In this document: positions 12,401-26,500 of the stretch, in pieces | Layout: each line of letters begins with the position of its first letter | How positions within the stretch are numbered: the first letter of the stretch is position 1 | Assembly (NCBI GenBank): GCA_005281725.1 | Contig: SSBO01000004.1 | Location: 744,001 to 808,000 of the forward strand | DNA: 64,000 bases | Direction of reading: 5' to 3' | Origin: Wuchereria bancrofti | Lineage: Eukaryota > Nematoda > Chromadorea > Rhabditida > Onchocercidae | Translations under genes and position numbers: made by a program | The notes under the pieces: generated by a model | Databases searched by the model: none | What the model was told of the DNA's origin: nothing | The model's input: only the letters and a program-made list of their open reading frames with translations

Positions 12401-14389
12401 TCTTTTTTTTTTTTTAAATTTGTAGAATTTCAAATGTCATTATACTATACAGATTGAATGAAAAGATTGCAGCAGCAATTTCAGAGCAAATAATAGGAAT
12501 AATTAAATTTGAACAATGTAGTGGTTTTATGGAAGGTGTGAAGATTTACATTGTTTTATAAGTGACATACTGTCCCATCAAGTAAGTATCTTTCCTCCTC
12601 TCTTAACACGCTATCCAAAGGAACAGGTTTTTTTGAACAAAATTTTCAAATCTGCAGATGTTTGAAAATACATCTTATGCATACATCTTACAGTTTCTTT
12701 ATTGAATTATTCCTGTGGTTATAAAATGAGATAAATTGTTCATTCATAAACAATTCACCAAAATTTCATTCAAACTGTGTAGTTAACAAAGGCTCACAAT
12801 TACTTCAATTATTCATTCCATTACGACCACTGAATTATTTACTTCAGTTCGATTTGTTTTAAATAATTTAGCATTTCAGTCCAATTTCATCCCATTTGTT
12901 AAATATTTCAATTCAGTTAGATTCATTTTGAATTAGTTTTAGTTGAATTTTTATGAAATTTGAAGTTAAGATGAAATGATGAAAGGCAAAAAGAATTATA
13001 AGGATGTACCTATTTGTCTGAAGAATTAAATCCACACATTTAAAGAAACTTCCATGCCATTGTTTAACTTTTCATTTTTATTAATATCAAAGTACTCATC
13101 GATTACCCTGCCCACTTCTTGAAAATCAAAATAAACATTGATCAAATGGAAATATAACTTCTAAAAAAGTATTTTTATCAAACAGTCAACTTCACTAATA
13201 TTTTGCCACTCAAGTTTGATAAATATTCCATTTAATCTTATGATTTAACTTTTGCTGCTTTTATTGCCTATTGTTTGGCCAAAACTAATCTTTTGTTTTA
13301 TCATGGACGCTGACTAAAATTTGACAACTAACTGTTTGGTATTGGTCACTTGTTTCCAAAAATCAATTTATTACAGTTAAGAAATTGATTTAGCAAAATT
13401 GTAAAGGAAATATATCACGAATAGATCGTCAATTGTATTTGTAAGTGATCACACAGTTGTTCGAGTGGAAATGTATCTATCCCTTGCGTTTTGAATATTC
13501 GGTAATTTGGATGACATCTGCTCCTTTACTCATCCATGAAGTTACTCTTTATTTTATAGAATTAAATGTAGCAAAAGTGCATAGTGAACTACGATTATCA
13601 CTACTACAAGTTCAAATGCATCTCATCTCAGTCACTCTCTAAGTATTGGTAATATCGGTAGTAGAACATATAATAATTAAATTTACTGCAATTTTAGTTT
13701 AATTACATTATCAGCTTTAAGCTCGTTAGTAAGAAGTAATGAAATTAAGAAATGCTCATTATCCTTTAAATATCTCTGAAGCATTTTCTGTTGTTAGTAA
13801 AGCATGATAAACTCGAACTTAGTTGTTTGATAAAAGGTGGTGGTGTAATGTGAGATTAAAATATGATCGATGTGATATGACAGCTCTTTTCATCTAACGC
13901 CTGCCTTTTTAGGGATTTCAAATTAAATTTACTGCAATTTCAGTTTAAGTTTATTATCGAAGCTTGCCCAAATGATAGCAGTGACAAAAACGCCGTTGCT
14001 ATGCAAATTGCAGCCTGTGTAATAGCAAGGGAAAGACAATAAACGTGTGCAATTTATTTGAAATGATGCTCAATCGGGAAAGGAAACCGGGAGAAAATTA
14101 TTGCAATTGCATTCAAGCTTTTATGACTCATACTTTAAGAAAAGAGAAAGGAATTTTTGAATGTTTGCCTTAGACCTAATCTTTTCTTAAGATTCATTTT
14201 TCTTAATTAAGACTCATCTTGCATTAATTAAAAAACTAAATAGTTTATTAATTTGCTGTTCAACATCTTCCAAAATTATTTAAATTTTCAATTCTGCTTT
14301 ATTCTACTTAATCAAGCAATAAATTATTGGTGACATGTAATTGATTAACGCTTGGAGCAGTACGGTTCTAATTGCAGGATTTCCAAATT

Positions 14390-14720
14390 TAGCCCAGACT
14401 AGACTAAACTTCAAGTACATAAAGAGACACAACACTTCTGGCGAGAGGGACAGTTCGCTTTAGGCTTAGCCACCTTTTCCATCTTAAGTTAGCCAATGAT
14501 CAACACGTAACTTTCTTGCGGTTATTTCATTGTCAAACAACTATAAATAAACAAATGGTCGATTTATATGGGAGTAAAAAGCATTCGGAGGACGTTTGCA
14601 TATGGTAATCCATCAAAGGGTGCACGAACGGTAGGGGCGTGGTTGTCTTCCAAACTGCGCCAGTTGCAGCCATCACCGCTCATCTTTCCATGAGGCCCAT
14701 CACGGGACGGTTCTTTCTCC
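14390..14720 (+). promoter_or_regulatory. Candidate promoter/enhancer of the bHLH gene
   Basis: A roughly 330-bp GC-richer block ending about 500 nt upstream of the bHLH start. It contains GCCAATGA (CCAAT-like, near 14492), CTATAAATAA (TATA-like, 14541-14550), the E-box CATATG (near 14599), GGGGCGTGG (Sp/KLF-type, 14634-14642) and CAGTTG (E-box, near 14662). The clustering in an AT-rich desert is what suggests regulation. Binding is not demonstrated. Confidence 0.35.
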
Positions 14721-15231
14721 AGTTCAACTAATTACTTCTCTGTTACTTATTACTTAATTTTCCTGGTTCTTGTCCACTTAATTTGATAGCCTAATTCCTT
14801 AAGCGATCATTTAAGAAATCGAAATGCATAACCATTGCTTTTCTACACCAGATATAATTCAGTTCTTTCAGTGTTATTCTTTATTTTTCCTCACTATTGC
14901 AAGCTTATTAACGATCACTTTACCGCTTTGCAAAAGAATTCGAAATTCACTAAATTTAACCCTATTTGACAAAAGGATAATTAAGATATTCAGAACTGTC
15001 AGATGTTTCAGTAAGTTTTAGCGGCCAGAAAAATTTTGAACAGTTAGATAGCATAATAGACGATATAATTTAAATAAAATGTAGAAAAATTCAAAATATT
15101 TTGTTGATTTTGTTGAAATTATTTTGCTTTTATATTTCAGATTCTCTTCTTTGTGCTATTATCAGCCAAAACTGCTACTGAATTTTAATCGCTGCAAACT
15201 GTTATTGAGTGCCATCTAGGAGGTATTTTAG

Positions 15232-16117
15232 ATGAGGATGCGAAATGCATTCAACACAATGTCTAATACTGCTACTAGTAGTGACTCTACAAGCCGGATA
15301 CGACTTAGGAAGTCGAAAGCTGGTGGTGCAGCGACGAAATTACCACACCAGGTGCTTAGGAGAAATGAGCGAGAAAGGAAACGTGTCCAACAAGTTAGAT
15401 TTCTTCTTCATTAATTTTTGTTTCATAATTTCTTTTGAAATAAAACAAGAGAAAAAAGTTAACTTTTTTCTCTTGTTTTATATAATCTTTAAAATTAATT
15501 TTTTGTCTTTTTTTTTTTAATTTTTTGTTTTTTTTTTTCTTTTAAAAAATTAATTTTTTTTGTCAATGTTTGCACATTACATAGTGAATTTTTTTTTGGA
15601 TTACAGACAAACAATGATTTTTAAAATGCCAATAAAAAGACAATTATGTGTACTGCAGGTAAATCTTGGATTCATACACCTTCGCGATCGGGTACCTCAT
15701 TCGGCAACTAGCAAGAAATTGAGTAAAGTGGAAACGCTTCGTGAAGCAGCCCGGTATATTAAACATTTGCAAGATCTGCTTCAAGGTACCTGCGATAAAC
15801 CATTCGAACCTTTGAATACCAACCAAGAACCGCAGAACTGCCACAATATTCCATGTTTCTCAGAAGAAAATCACTATCCTTCGGCAGATCAAGCAAGCGG
15901 AATTTGTCAGTTTGCCTGCAGTAATGAACCTTTTTACTATCAACCTTCTCAGGCTAATAATTCCTCTCTTTATTATAAAACACCAACCTCATTTAACCCT
16001 AATAATGCAGTAATAAAATCTGAAAATGAATCTCTGAATACATCTTCTTCTTATTCTTCGTCTTCTTTAAGTTTCTCTGAGATCACACGGTTTCAACGAA
16101 CTGATTATGTATTGTGA
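15232..16117 (+). CDS. Achaete-scute-type bHLH transcription factor
   Basis: Two exons, 15232-15393 and 15659-16117, joined in phase 0, encode 206 aa. The basic region ([12 protein letters not shown], residues 43-54) ends exon 1; helix 1, the loop and helix 2 ([33 protein letters not shown]) follow at about 55-96. Asn-Glu-Arg-Glu-Arg in the basic region and the SKVETLR...YIKHLQ helix 2 are typical of the achaete-scute class, which dimerises with E/daughterless proteins on E-boxes and drives neuronal fate in the nucleus. C. elegans relatives are hlh-3, hlh-14 and hlh-6; I cannot say which is the ortholog. The C-terminal half is Ser/Asn-rich with a long Ser run. An acceptor (TATTTTAG) ends directly at the first ATG, suggesting trans-splicing; ATGs at 15238 and 15259 are alternatives. 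AATAAA at 16421-16426. Confidence 0.88.
15440..15481. repeat. Perfect 42-bp palindrome in the bHLH intron
   Basis: Two 21-nt arms with no spacer, centred between 15460 and 15461; each arm is the exact reverse complement of the other (core AAGAGAAAAAAGTTAACTTT). A T-rich stretch follows at 15490-15560. It would form a cruciform in DNA or a hairpin in the pre-mRNA. Confidence 0.95.
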
Positions 16118-19100
16118 TAGCTGATATTCTTTTAACTTTTAAAACCAAATCAGTAAATTTGAAATTTTCAAAAAATTTGTAAAATACCAAAATTTTTAAA
16201 AATAAGTAATCTCTGGCAAAAAAAACCTGAAAAAACAAGAAAGATTTAATCAAATTGTAAGAAATAAGCTAAAGACATAAGCTCAGTCATCATTCATTAA
16301 TCTTTGACAGAAATAAAGCTTTCGAGACAAAGATAACTAGTCACTTTAGAAATTTCTTTAGCATGCTGTTGGAAATATATTTTGTAAACATAAGCCTGCT
16401 ATTCGACATCAAACTTTGGAAATAAAATGTAGTTATTAACTTTTTGTTGCCTTTATCTTCATAGTATAAATTTGCAATTTTTCTCAGTTTTCCATCCTTC
16501 GCCTTATTATAATCTTCAATTATGTGAATGTTTCATTTGGTTTCTGTGGTTCATCAATTCAGACTGATCGCTGAATAAAATTTGAAAGAATAAATTTCTT
16601 CGACAACGTAATTTTTCAAAAACATAGCTACATCTATACAAAAGTCAAAAAACGAACTTTTGTGATTTTTTCAAAAATTTCATAAAAATTTAAGAAAAAT
16701 GTAGCGTAGGCGGTATTGGTATGGTCTTAATGAGCTTTTCATTGTAAACATTAGCGTTACTGTCTTTGAAAGAAATGAAGGAACGAAAAAGTGCAAGTGA
16801 AAAACATCAATCAAACTAAATGGTATAGTTTCGCACAGTATACAATCTAATTGTTTCTAATAGCATTTTCATGTTATCATTTTGTTATCGTTTTAAAACT
16901 TTCTTTTTATTTCAAAGTTTGAAATTTAAAGTTCAGGAAAAGAAATTGAAAACTGAAATGATGCAATTTAATTCTTTTATTTTTTGTCTTTCCTTTTCTG
17001 TCAAAATGTCTTTCTCTACTTATTAAGTATAGAAAAGACATTTTAGAATTTCAGATTTCAAACTACTGACAGAAAGATGCTTTGCGTGACATCCAATTGA
17101 TAATGCTTCGTGGAGCTCATGCAGTAAATACATGATGTTTGCAAAATTCAACTGATCGAACATTGGATATCAAAATTCTAATTTTATGGAGAAAATTAAA
17201 AGGTCAAAGGGTCGCTGGAATACGATGATGACACATGGATGATCAAGAAGGATTAACGAGATATTCAATCACGAATGGGAGAATGTATATTTGATGAATG
17301 AGCCTTACAATGCATATATAAGTTAATCATAGAATGACTCATTGCTTACATGATAGATAATGAGTAATGAGTAATTTGGCACTTATTAACAAATCATGGG
17401 ACTGAAAACTTTGCTTCTACTTCTGTTTAGAATAGAATGAGGAGAGAAAGGATACAAAGAGAGAGGAGAAGAGAGACGGGAAGAAAGAAAGCAGTTCACT
17501 CTGATCTTTCCTAATAATGGATTAATCAATAAGATGATTTCAACATTAAGCTTACTTTTAAGCTTTCTACACTAGTTCCTTTTGTTACCGCGTAATATTT
17601 ATTACTTATTCTATCATCTTTACTATGCAATCAGCTGATGCTTTCATATATATTTTCTTTTTATAACTACCATAACTAAGCTAAATTTCTAGGCAATATT
17701 AAAGTCTTTAAAAATTTTTAAAAGATGCAAATTAAATGTATTTCAAAATTTTTTGAAAAGTAGAGATGGCTCACTAGTAACCACCAACTTAATCAGTTGA
17801 TTATTATTCTAATTATTTTTGTGTACTATCTTTGGCGCATGTCTTCCTATAAACATTATAATTATGATAATGGTATATATTTGCAGGTGTGCATTACGGC
17901 AAATCTCATTTTCAATCAAATCTAGTGGAGCAACATTTTGACATTTTCACCATCTTGGGAGTAATATTTTAATCTTGAGAAGTAAGCGATATTCTCCACT
18001 TCAGATAAACAAGGAACAAATTCAGCAAGTGTTGCGTGATATCTTGTGCGACTACCACAAAATATATCAATAAATTGTCTTTAAGCATTTCACATTTTTT
18101 GTTTATTGATCAGTATTTCTTTGTGGGGCATTTCTCGTGATGGAAAATACGGTAGTATTTTGATCTGTATAAAGTTGTTGTTCTATTGGAAATTTATTTT
18201 TCGTCCCAATTAAAATTGTTTATTTTCTGTTGTATCAGCTTGACCCGATTTCTGTAACTTTTTATTCTTCAGGTGTTAAGTGCAATAATGAGCAATAAAT
18301 AAATTAGTAAAAAATATTGCAGATGCTTGCATTCATTTCGTGCAGCGCTAAGTTGCGTAATGCACAGCCATATCACGTAAATTGCATGGTGCACTATAAA
18401 TGTTCTTTATATCTGTAATTATTCAAATTTTGATGCAAATTTAGGTAGAGCAGATAGGAAGAAACAATTCCGTGGAACGTATTGTGAAGAAAGAAACGGT
18501 AATGACGCAACTTACTAATTATGAGCTAGCATAAATTGTTTTCCTTGCTATGCTGCTTACTATGTAAGTGATGCATAAATTGATTATTCCCAACTGGAAC
18601 GTTTGAATAGTCAATGAATTCGAACTGATTTTTAAATAATTTCAATTAGACAAATATTCGTACTAATATTTCATTGAAATTAGGCTATATGTTGGCATTA
18701 AATTAAAAATTTTCTATTCCTCTTCATAATGCACGAAATACCGAAAAATCTGAAATAACATTCAACCGGAAAACCATGAATTAAATTAATGCTTAATAAT
18801 GCTTGTTATTTTGGTAAAATCAATTAGTGTCGGAGATGGCCAACTAATTTGAAGTCTTTATCTATATTTAAATGTCTCAAATTTACATTTCGTGAGAGGT
18901 GCATAATTGTATTAGCTTACGTAACATTAATTAATTTGACCTAAATTTGAATTTCAAAAGTGGAAGAAACTAAACTGTTTTTGTAAATTACGATTACACA
19001 ATTGCATAGGTAATTTACAGACTGAAAACTTGTGCTCCAGTTTGAAATTTATTTATGTAAGCAAAAAGTTTGATTACAAAAAATTTTCATCACAATGAAT

Positions 19101-21290
19101 CAATTTGATGACTGTCACTACCCGTACCTTTTACCTTTACCACATGCTGTGCTATGGTCTCTTCGCACGAGAGTGTTATAATAATAGTCGGCCTCATTAT
19201 CGAGCTGTTGTTACCCTTTTACAACGGCATAGTATTCAAAAAACAACAATTGAATTAAAATAAACTATTCGGAGGTCAGTCGTGTCCATTGCTCCAACAA
19301 CGATCTATCATTAATATCATCGGTTAATGTCATCAAATGAGTCAATTTTATTGAAACTTATTAACGTGGGCTAATATGAGTAGAAAAATTATATCATTCT
19401 TTTTAGATACAAATTTATTAAATTATAGCAAAAGCAATTGTTAATAAGTAATCACAAAGCTACTGGAATTATGGAAATTCTGTGGAATTAGCTATGAAAT
19501 AATTCCTACGTAAAGAATTTTAAATGAATAAATTACCTTAATTTTAATTTGTGTTAACTATCCATCAATAAAGTAAGACAAATTACCATTCAGCACTTGT
19601 CATTGAATGCTTCGCTGATTTTATCATTAGTAGTACCATATGCGTAGGAAGAAATTGGACGTAATTTAGGGATAAGCAGCAGTAGACCTCCCGGTGCCAT
19701 AGCTCATATTTCGTCTAAACTGATTGTACAATTCCCATGCACTCAAGGAAGCACCAACAAAAAGGTACGTACTTCGGTTACAATTATACTTCACCCATCT
19801 GAAGATCTGCAGTAACACACTGTTTGCAATTTGGTTGTCTTCCTAGATACTTCGTAAATCTCTAAATCACTGATACATTTTAATTGAAATTAGTTAAATA
19901 TATACTATTTCCAGCTATTATACAATTTTAATTCTCTTTTTTTTTGAGAGAGAGTACGAAAATGAAAAAACGATCGATCATTAAGCATTATAATTAGTAG
20001 CTTAATTTAATTCAACAATGGTTTAGTTGAATTAACTGAGTTAACATGAAATAGCCAAAATTCTTTTACTTCCATATCATATCCTCCTGGTAAATTTGAG
20101 TGTATAAAAAAGATATCCCAAATTAAGTGGTACTTAAGTGGTTTTTGTTTATGGATGTGTGAAGAGTCAGATATGATATTATTATTAATAGAAAAATACG
20201 GGATATCATGGATGAATTGGTTGAAGAGATGTTGAGTAACGGATATCAAGGAAGCAGGTGCACCTTGATCGCTTCTCTCTATCTCTTCATACAATTCATT
20301 CAGATAAGATTACTAAGAGTTTTTCAGGTATTAACTGAAAACGAAAGACTTTTTCAATGATTTAATTCTTCATCTTAAATCCTTTTAAAATAACGGTAGG
20401 TTTAATTCTTTTGATTATTTTCGTTAAATATGTTTCTTTTCTGAGATTACATTGATAAATTTGCTTTTTGCCGATTTGTGGAGGTAACTAAATCGACAAT
20501 ATGATCAGCAGTAATAGGAGTAGCAGTATAATTGTTCCTATCTGTAATTCACATTACATACTGGTGCACTTTACCCATCATAGAAAAGACTTCCAGAGAC
20601 CAAAAAACAACTTGAATACTAAACATGTTAGGAGACAGACATCTTTAAGTTAGCGACTAATTGCGTCAACTAATCATTGCTTTTAAATTTCTGCAAGATT
20701 TGCAACTTTTTAATTTATTGGTACTATTACATGAATTGATAACTTAATGTATAAATGTTTGAACTAATAATAAAGAGCGTATATCCTTCATACTTCAAGA
20801 TTGATAGCCAGTTGATTCTGATAATTTGATTATCACTGTTGAGATATCCATTGAGAGCAGGAAGGATATGTTGTTTTATGAAGCCTAATATACATCGAAT
20901 GTCAACAAGAAATAGCAAACTCACTCCTTTAGATTAACAAGGATTCATAAAGAAGGAACATTAATTGGACAAATGCAACGATGGGCCATAAAAATGACCG
21001 GAATGACAATAGCCATGATGGCTATGTGAAACCACTGAGATTGGATCTATTTGCGCAAATGATCTCATAAAAGTGAAGTGGTGTGGTATATATGCATGTA
21101 TCACCTGCTATCCGTGGCAAATGCCTGAATTCGAGATTTTTGAATGTTGATAGAATCATGAAATGTTCGAAATTCAGAATATGTCAGTTTATAGTTAGTT
21201 ATGAAAACACTTAAGTACATAATCTACAGCCAATCAGGTATAACACTAAGGTATTAGAAAGTTCCAAAGTTTGACATTCAAAATGATATC

Positions 21291-21576
21291 TTTTCATTGT
21301 CAGTTATTATATTAATTAAAAAATGACCTCTTCATGATGAATATGTAATTTTCATATAGTTTTATGCATCACATCAATAAAAGTGTGACAAAGTTTGTTT
21401 TAGAACCATGGATTTCAACAGCATTTTATTTTTATCGAACTGTTCTTTTTCTTCTGAAACGATATATCTTTTCAATTTTCGAAAGTTCATTTAGCAAAAT
21501 TATTAAGGCGACAAACTAGTTTTGTTATTACTTTTTCATTACCAGTTATTACATTAAGTGAAAAATGATCTCTTCA
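21291..21576. repeat. Diverged direct repeat, two 44-nt copies 242 bp apart
   Basis: Copies at 21291-21334 and 21533-21576 match at about 38 of 44 positions without gaps (both contain CAGTTATTA and end CTCTTCA). This looks like an old local duplication; no coding content. Confidence 0.7.
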
Positions 21577-21976
21577 CAACGTAATTATAATATTAATCAT
21601 TTTCGATTATATTTCTGGTCACAATCGACCAAATCCATCAACAGTTTCCAGTAATACGTATTTTCTGGAAAGCATGAAAATATTAGATATATATCAATGA
21701 TATCATCGCACACAAGATGGATAGTCTCCGATATTACAATTAAGTATAATGATCAATTATACGTCGATTATTATTAAGTTGATTTGTTATTCAGCTTCGA
21801 ATGTTTGTTAAAATTTTTGCAATTATCAAAAGGTCTATTTCCTTGCAAATAGATCAATCGATGATTTGCAGGTAATGCTATGCAAATTAAGACATCAAAA
21901 ATGTTTTATGTGCAATGTATTGAACTATTGTTGACCCTTATTGCGCTGAGAAAAATCATGCAGAGAATACAAACAT

Positions 21977-21997
21977 GGGATGGATGGATGGATGGAT
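21977..21997. repeat. (GGAT)n microsatellite
   Basis: About five GGAT units read directly. Confidence 0.85.
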
Positions 21998-23231
21998 AAA
22001 TGATCTTTGAAATTGACCGATACCGAAATAGAACCATCAGCGATGCGATTACTAACTGTAAAAAGAAATTGCTGTAAATAAGGTTTATCATCGAACAATG
22101 AAAGGATTGTTTTCCGCCGTTTTGGAACTAATATTCCTCTTTATCTAACTGCTAGAAATAATTTTGGAAAAAAGTTGGTTTCGAAGAAATTATATAACTT
22201 CAAGTTTGATATAAATTTATGATAAATTTGTAGATATAATTTATAACATAACTAAAAGATAATCATTAATGCTTAGTTACAAAAGAAATCTGTCTTTGTT
22301 TATTCCTAAAAACAGATAGATATGAAAGAATTCTGAACAAATTTGCTATCTTGTGCAGGATTTGTTTTCAGTAATTAATTATTTAGTGAATGAAGTCAGG
22401 ATGAATGAGTAATATGGAGAAACTAAATATAAATGGATTAAATCAGCGGTCTTTATTAAACGATAGAATTGAATTTAACTTTAAAAGTTAAAAGTGTCGA
22501 AGATTCAGATGGTTTTCTTCTCGAATATGAGAAATTTTCTTTTCTTGGGATATTAAATAAACAAAAAGTTGAATGTATATTTGAGTTGTGAAAATAGCCT
22601 TCAGCAAATTAAATTAACTTAATTGAATTCAACTACTGTATTAGCTTTTGGCTTCTTAGTAAATATGAAGTCACTAAATTAGATTCATATTTCAAGACAC
22701 AAAACTATAATCAAAATTTTGTTGATACAAAAATCATCTTGCTGAACTGAGCGCTAATAACAATAATGATGTGGAATCAATTATGGAGTGGAATCAATGC
22801 TAAACACCTGAACGATCACCCGAACTGTTACCGCCCGATATCATTCCTAGTTAAATCGATATCAGTCCAGTAATCTCGAAATAGTCACAGCGATAATGTT
22901 ATATTAATGACTGACTGCTTGTGCTTCCTTTGTCTATAAAGATCATACATCAATATAATTAATAACCGACCAACTAGTAGCAGATAAAGCAGCGTGAGGT
23001 GACTGATCACCTGATATATTCGGGCTGCTCGTAGTGCCCTATTTATATTACAGGATATTATGCACATTTGATTATTGTCAACCTGTTCTTTCAGTTTTCT
23101 GATAATTAAACAATAAATTGGATCTACTATTAGAGTGGTCACCTTGAAGCTGAAAATTATCGAATCAACATGAGGAAGTCCTCGGCTTACCTTTTGAAAT
23201 AATTAGGAAGGCGCAGTGTTTCTTTACAACC

Positions 23232-23556
23232 ATGATGATTGTCTTATTTCCTACTCTCCTAACCCTAAACCCATTATTGTGTGCCGTTACCGCATTTTTA
23301 GAAAGGAGACATGAGGAAATACAACAGCTGCGATTGAAGTCGTTAGATATTCTTTTTATAATCCATCAGAAAAGATGGACAGATTCAATTTTAGCATTTC
23401 AGGGATTTTATTATTTTTTATTGGTATTTTTGAAACAGTAAGTTTTAGTTGAATTGATCTCTTTTGAATATCATAAATCAGTAATGTATCAGAAAAGAAA
23501 AATACAAAAGCCTTGTATACATCGTTATTCTACAAGATTGCCTACTGCATGATTAA
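23232..23556 (+). CDS. Candidate small secreted protein, two exons (uncertain)
   Basis: An ORF beginning MMIVLFPTLLTLNPLLCAVT reads like a cleavable signal peptide, followed by a charged helical stretch (FLERRHEEIQQLRLKS). It runs into a strong donor (GTAAGTTT) after 23437. An acceptor (TGTATCAG) at 23492 opens a phase-compatible exon, 23493-23556, ending in TAA, giving about 91 aa in all. No family is recognised and the second half is not convincing. It may be a chance ORF; the signal peptide plus strong donor is the only reason to list it. Confidence 0.2.
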
Positions 23557-26500
23557 TCCTAAGCTGGTTTGAATTATTCGATCTTTGGAAAAAATAAAAA
23601 ATCATTTCAAGTTTCTTTAACTTTCCAAAATCATTCTAGATCAAGCTATATTTACATCTTTCAGCAAAAGAAATTCTCGAACAGCTGTTGATCCTAATGA
23701 GTGTCATAAGTAATGTCATTAACTGTGAACAAGTATCACTGAAACAGAAAGGAGACAAGAAGTTACGTGAGCAGATCTAATCGTCAGATAACGATAACTA
23801 GTGCGATTGTTATTGTAGGGACAGTTTGAAAGTGGATGATGGATTTATCAGAGAGATGCGCTAAACGAACATTGTCCTCTCTCCTGCTGCGCTAATAAAC
23901 TGCAGGGAGAGTACTGCTGATCGTATCTTCAAATAAAGTTCGGTGAAATGAAAGAGCACAGAATGGAGCCAAGCGAAGTTTTAATGGCCAATCAGTAGCA
24001 CATTAAAAATCGGAACGGACAAATTTTTCATTTTCTATTAGGGATTATTTTGCTTCATACATTGTTCTAAACTAATTCAAATAACGACCCGTTTTATTTT
24101 AAAATTGAAATGGAACAGTTTTTCTAACTCATTTGTTTCAAAAGCCCAGTATATCATGAAACCAGAAAAACAATTTAAGCTAGAAACTTTTTAACAATCG
24201 TTGACTTCATGGGAAATATATCGGAACAAATAAATTTCAATGATTCAGATAAGAAGAATGATTATTTCTTAAATGTTTTAACTAAACAATAGATGTAATT
24301 AGACAAAACAAGAATAAGAATTAAATTTGATTATGATTAGATGATAACGCTAGTAAAACTTCCAGCGCTTATTAATAAATAAGTTAAAATGAAATCGTGC
24401 ATGACTGACACTTCGAGTAGCTATGCAACCAAATACTTAGAATCATTTATTCATCCATTCATTTACAGGTCGGCAATGTGTGTGTGTGTGTGTGTGAAAT
24501 TTTAAACATTTACAACTTCTATCTTCTATCATGATAAATTATTTTATTTTTCATGAAGGCGAGTTCAAAGTTCAATAGTGAGCTAATTTATCATACCGGA
24601 TCTAAGTACAGCCACTATTTGTTGTTTTACACTAATTTACGGATTACTGATGCACGTGTTTTCATCCATTTTTCCTTGAGGAAGAACAAATTGACAAACT
24701 ATCATTACTTGTTAATCCGTAAATTGACAGTTTGCTCTTAATCATTATACCCTGATAATACAAGAATAGAGTAGGTCATAATTATTATGCTTTTATCCAT
24801 TTTTCTGCAGTCAATACACACTTGTCACATTACCACAATTGTTCCAAATATTCAAAGTCTGTGGAAAAGTATCAACGAACTATTGACCGTGAAATTTTCG
24901 ATCAATAACAACAAAGAAAAGTTGCTAAAAGCAGAGGTCTCTCGGGTCATTGTTTTGTAAGCACTGCTAGTTAATGAAAGACAAAGAAAAGCCCCTCTCT
25001 GTCTCCCTTCTCTCAATTGCCGCAAGTATGGGAAATTGTTTTTTTTTTTTAAATCAAATTGAAGAAAATTCAAAATTGTTTCTTAGATAATACTTTTTTG
25101 AATTTTAACTTTCTAATGGTAAGAAGCCATGACAGAATTCTCACGGATTTTTTTAGTTCCTTAAAAATATTTAATCTGGAACATTAATTAAGAATTTGAG
25201 AAAGTTCAGTCCGAAAGTTTAACCTAGTGTTTTCAATTTCTTGTTTACTTCCATATGAGAATTTCGAAAAATTGATATGCTAATTTGGATAAGTCACTTT
25301 TGCTACTGATAGACACATCGACAACTGGTACCACCAGTAACAGAGGGAATCCAGTCCGAGGCACAATGCAAGGACACGAGGATGATGAATGTATTTGTCC
25401 TCTACTGTCGTCGTCCATCCTTCTATTAGTGGACTGCTAAGAAACAGTATCACAGTGCAAGCGTGAAGTGTTTTGCACTTCTTTCACCACAACACCGATT
25501 AATTATGCCTTTGAAATATGCATATTGTTGTTGGCATCGTGCTTTGCCCGAGGTAACATACAATAATAGCACACAGTTTACTACTGATTTAACCATAAGC
25601 GAATGCAATAATTTCTTTTTCCGGAAGAAGGAACAGAAATTTCGGGACTCAGAGGGATACAAACATATTTATTTATGAATGACAATTCAACCAGAATTCA
25701 CATTATTCTTCAAGTTATTAGCACTCAGAAAATATTTGAGTAGTCTATTGGTCAAAGAAAAATTGATTACGCGAATGTTAGAAGGTATGTAGTTATTAAT
25801 ACTAAAAGAAATTAACTGGGTCCATCATTGTTTATTTATTTGCATTCATGCTTCTATAATATGCAGTACCGACAAATATGAATATATGATATGGATCCGA
25901 TAGCAATGAATGATAATAGGAGTTGAAATCAATTGACGTATTAGTTTTAGGCTTCTTTCATTGTGTTACAAAAATATTACTTGGAAGCAAAAGTCCAGCG
26001 TAATGAAATATTTAATATTAATGATTGCACAGTCAATTCCCAAATTGAAGTAGTTCACGGCAAATAAATTTTATCGCTGCAATCCCGAAGTCCACCCACG
26101 CCCAATCATTGCTGAAATTATCGCTATCAATGGCTATTCATTTCCGGTAATTTTCCAGCACTTCCTCACTTTTCAATTAGGACACATAAATATTTCCAAA
26201 TTTTCTCTTACTAGAAGCTCATTAGCTCTTAGATTTTAGCAATCTCTTCAGCAACTTTCTGAATCTTCCGAATTGTTCAATGAAATCATATTAAAACGCT
26301 AAAATTCAGACTTCATTATTGTATTATTTCATAGAAAATTGGTCTATCTTTATTGTTTGGTAGAACAATATTTTTATTAAATATTTATTTTATTTATTAA
26401 ACAAACACAAGACAATTATAAAGACGGCAAGTTGTCAAATGTATGCGATATTTTGATGACTCATTGTCTGTCATTTTAACTTTGGAAGTGAAAAAATAAA

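Larger units (their letters stand above)
4917..14389. other. Gene desert between aspin and the bHLH gene
   Basis: About 9.5 kb with no supportable coding region. It holds the C/A-rich island, the CACGT repeats, a GC-richer block at about 8095-8290, a (TC)n run at 9442-9460 and scattered A/T homopolymers. ORFs such as 7740-7922, 10785-10988 and 11960-12160 look random. It may contain distal regulatory sequence for the bHLH gene. Confidence 0.45.
16118..23231. other. Intergenic, no gene recognised
   Basis: Seven kilobases downstream of the bHLH gene with only short random-looking ORFs. It contains the diverged direct repeat at 21291-21576 and a (GGAT)n run at about 21977-21997. No RNA gene was found. 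Confidence 0.5.

Noticed and set aside
25450..25678. Overlapping ORFs on both strands in a GC-richer patch
   Set aside because: Neither strand shows a family motif; the starts are non-ATG and the composition, not selection, may keep both open.
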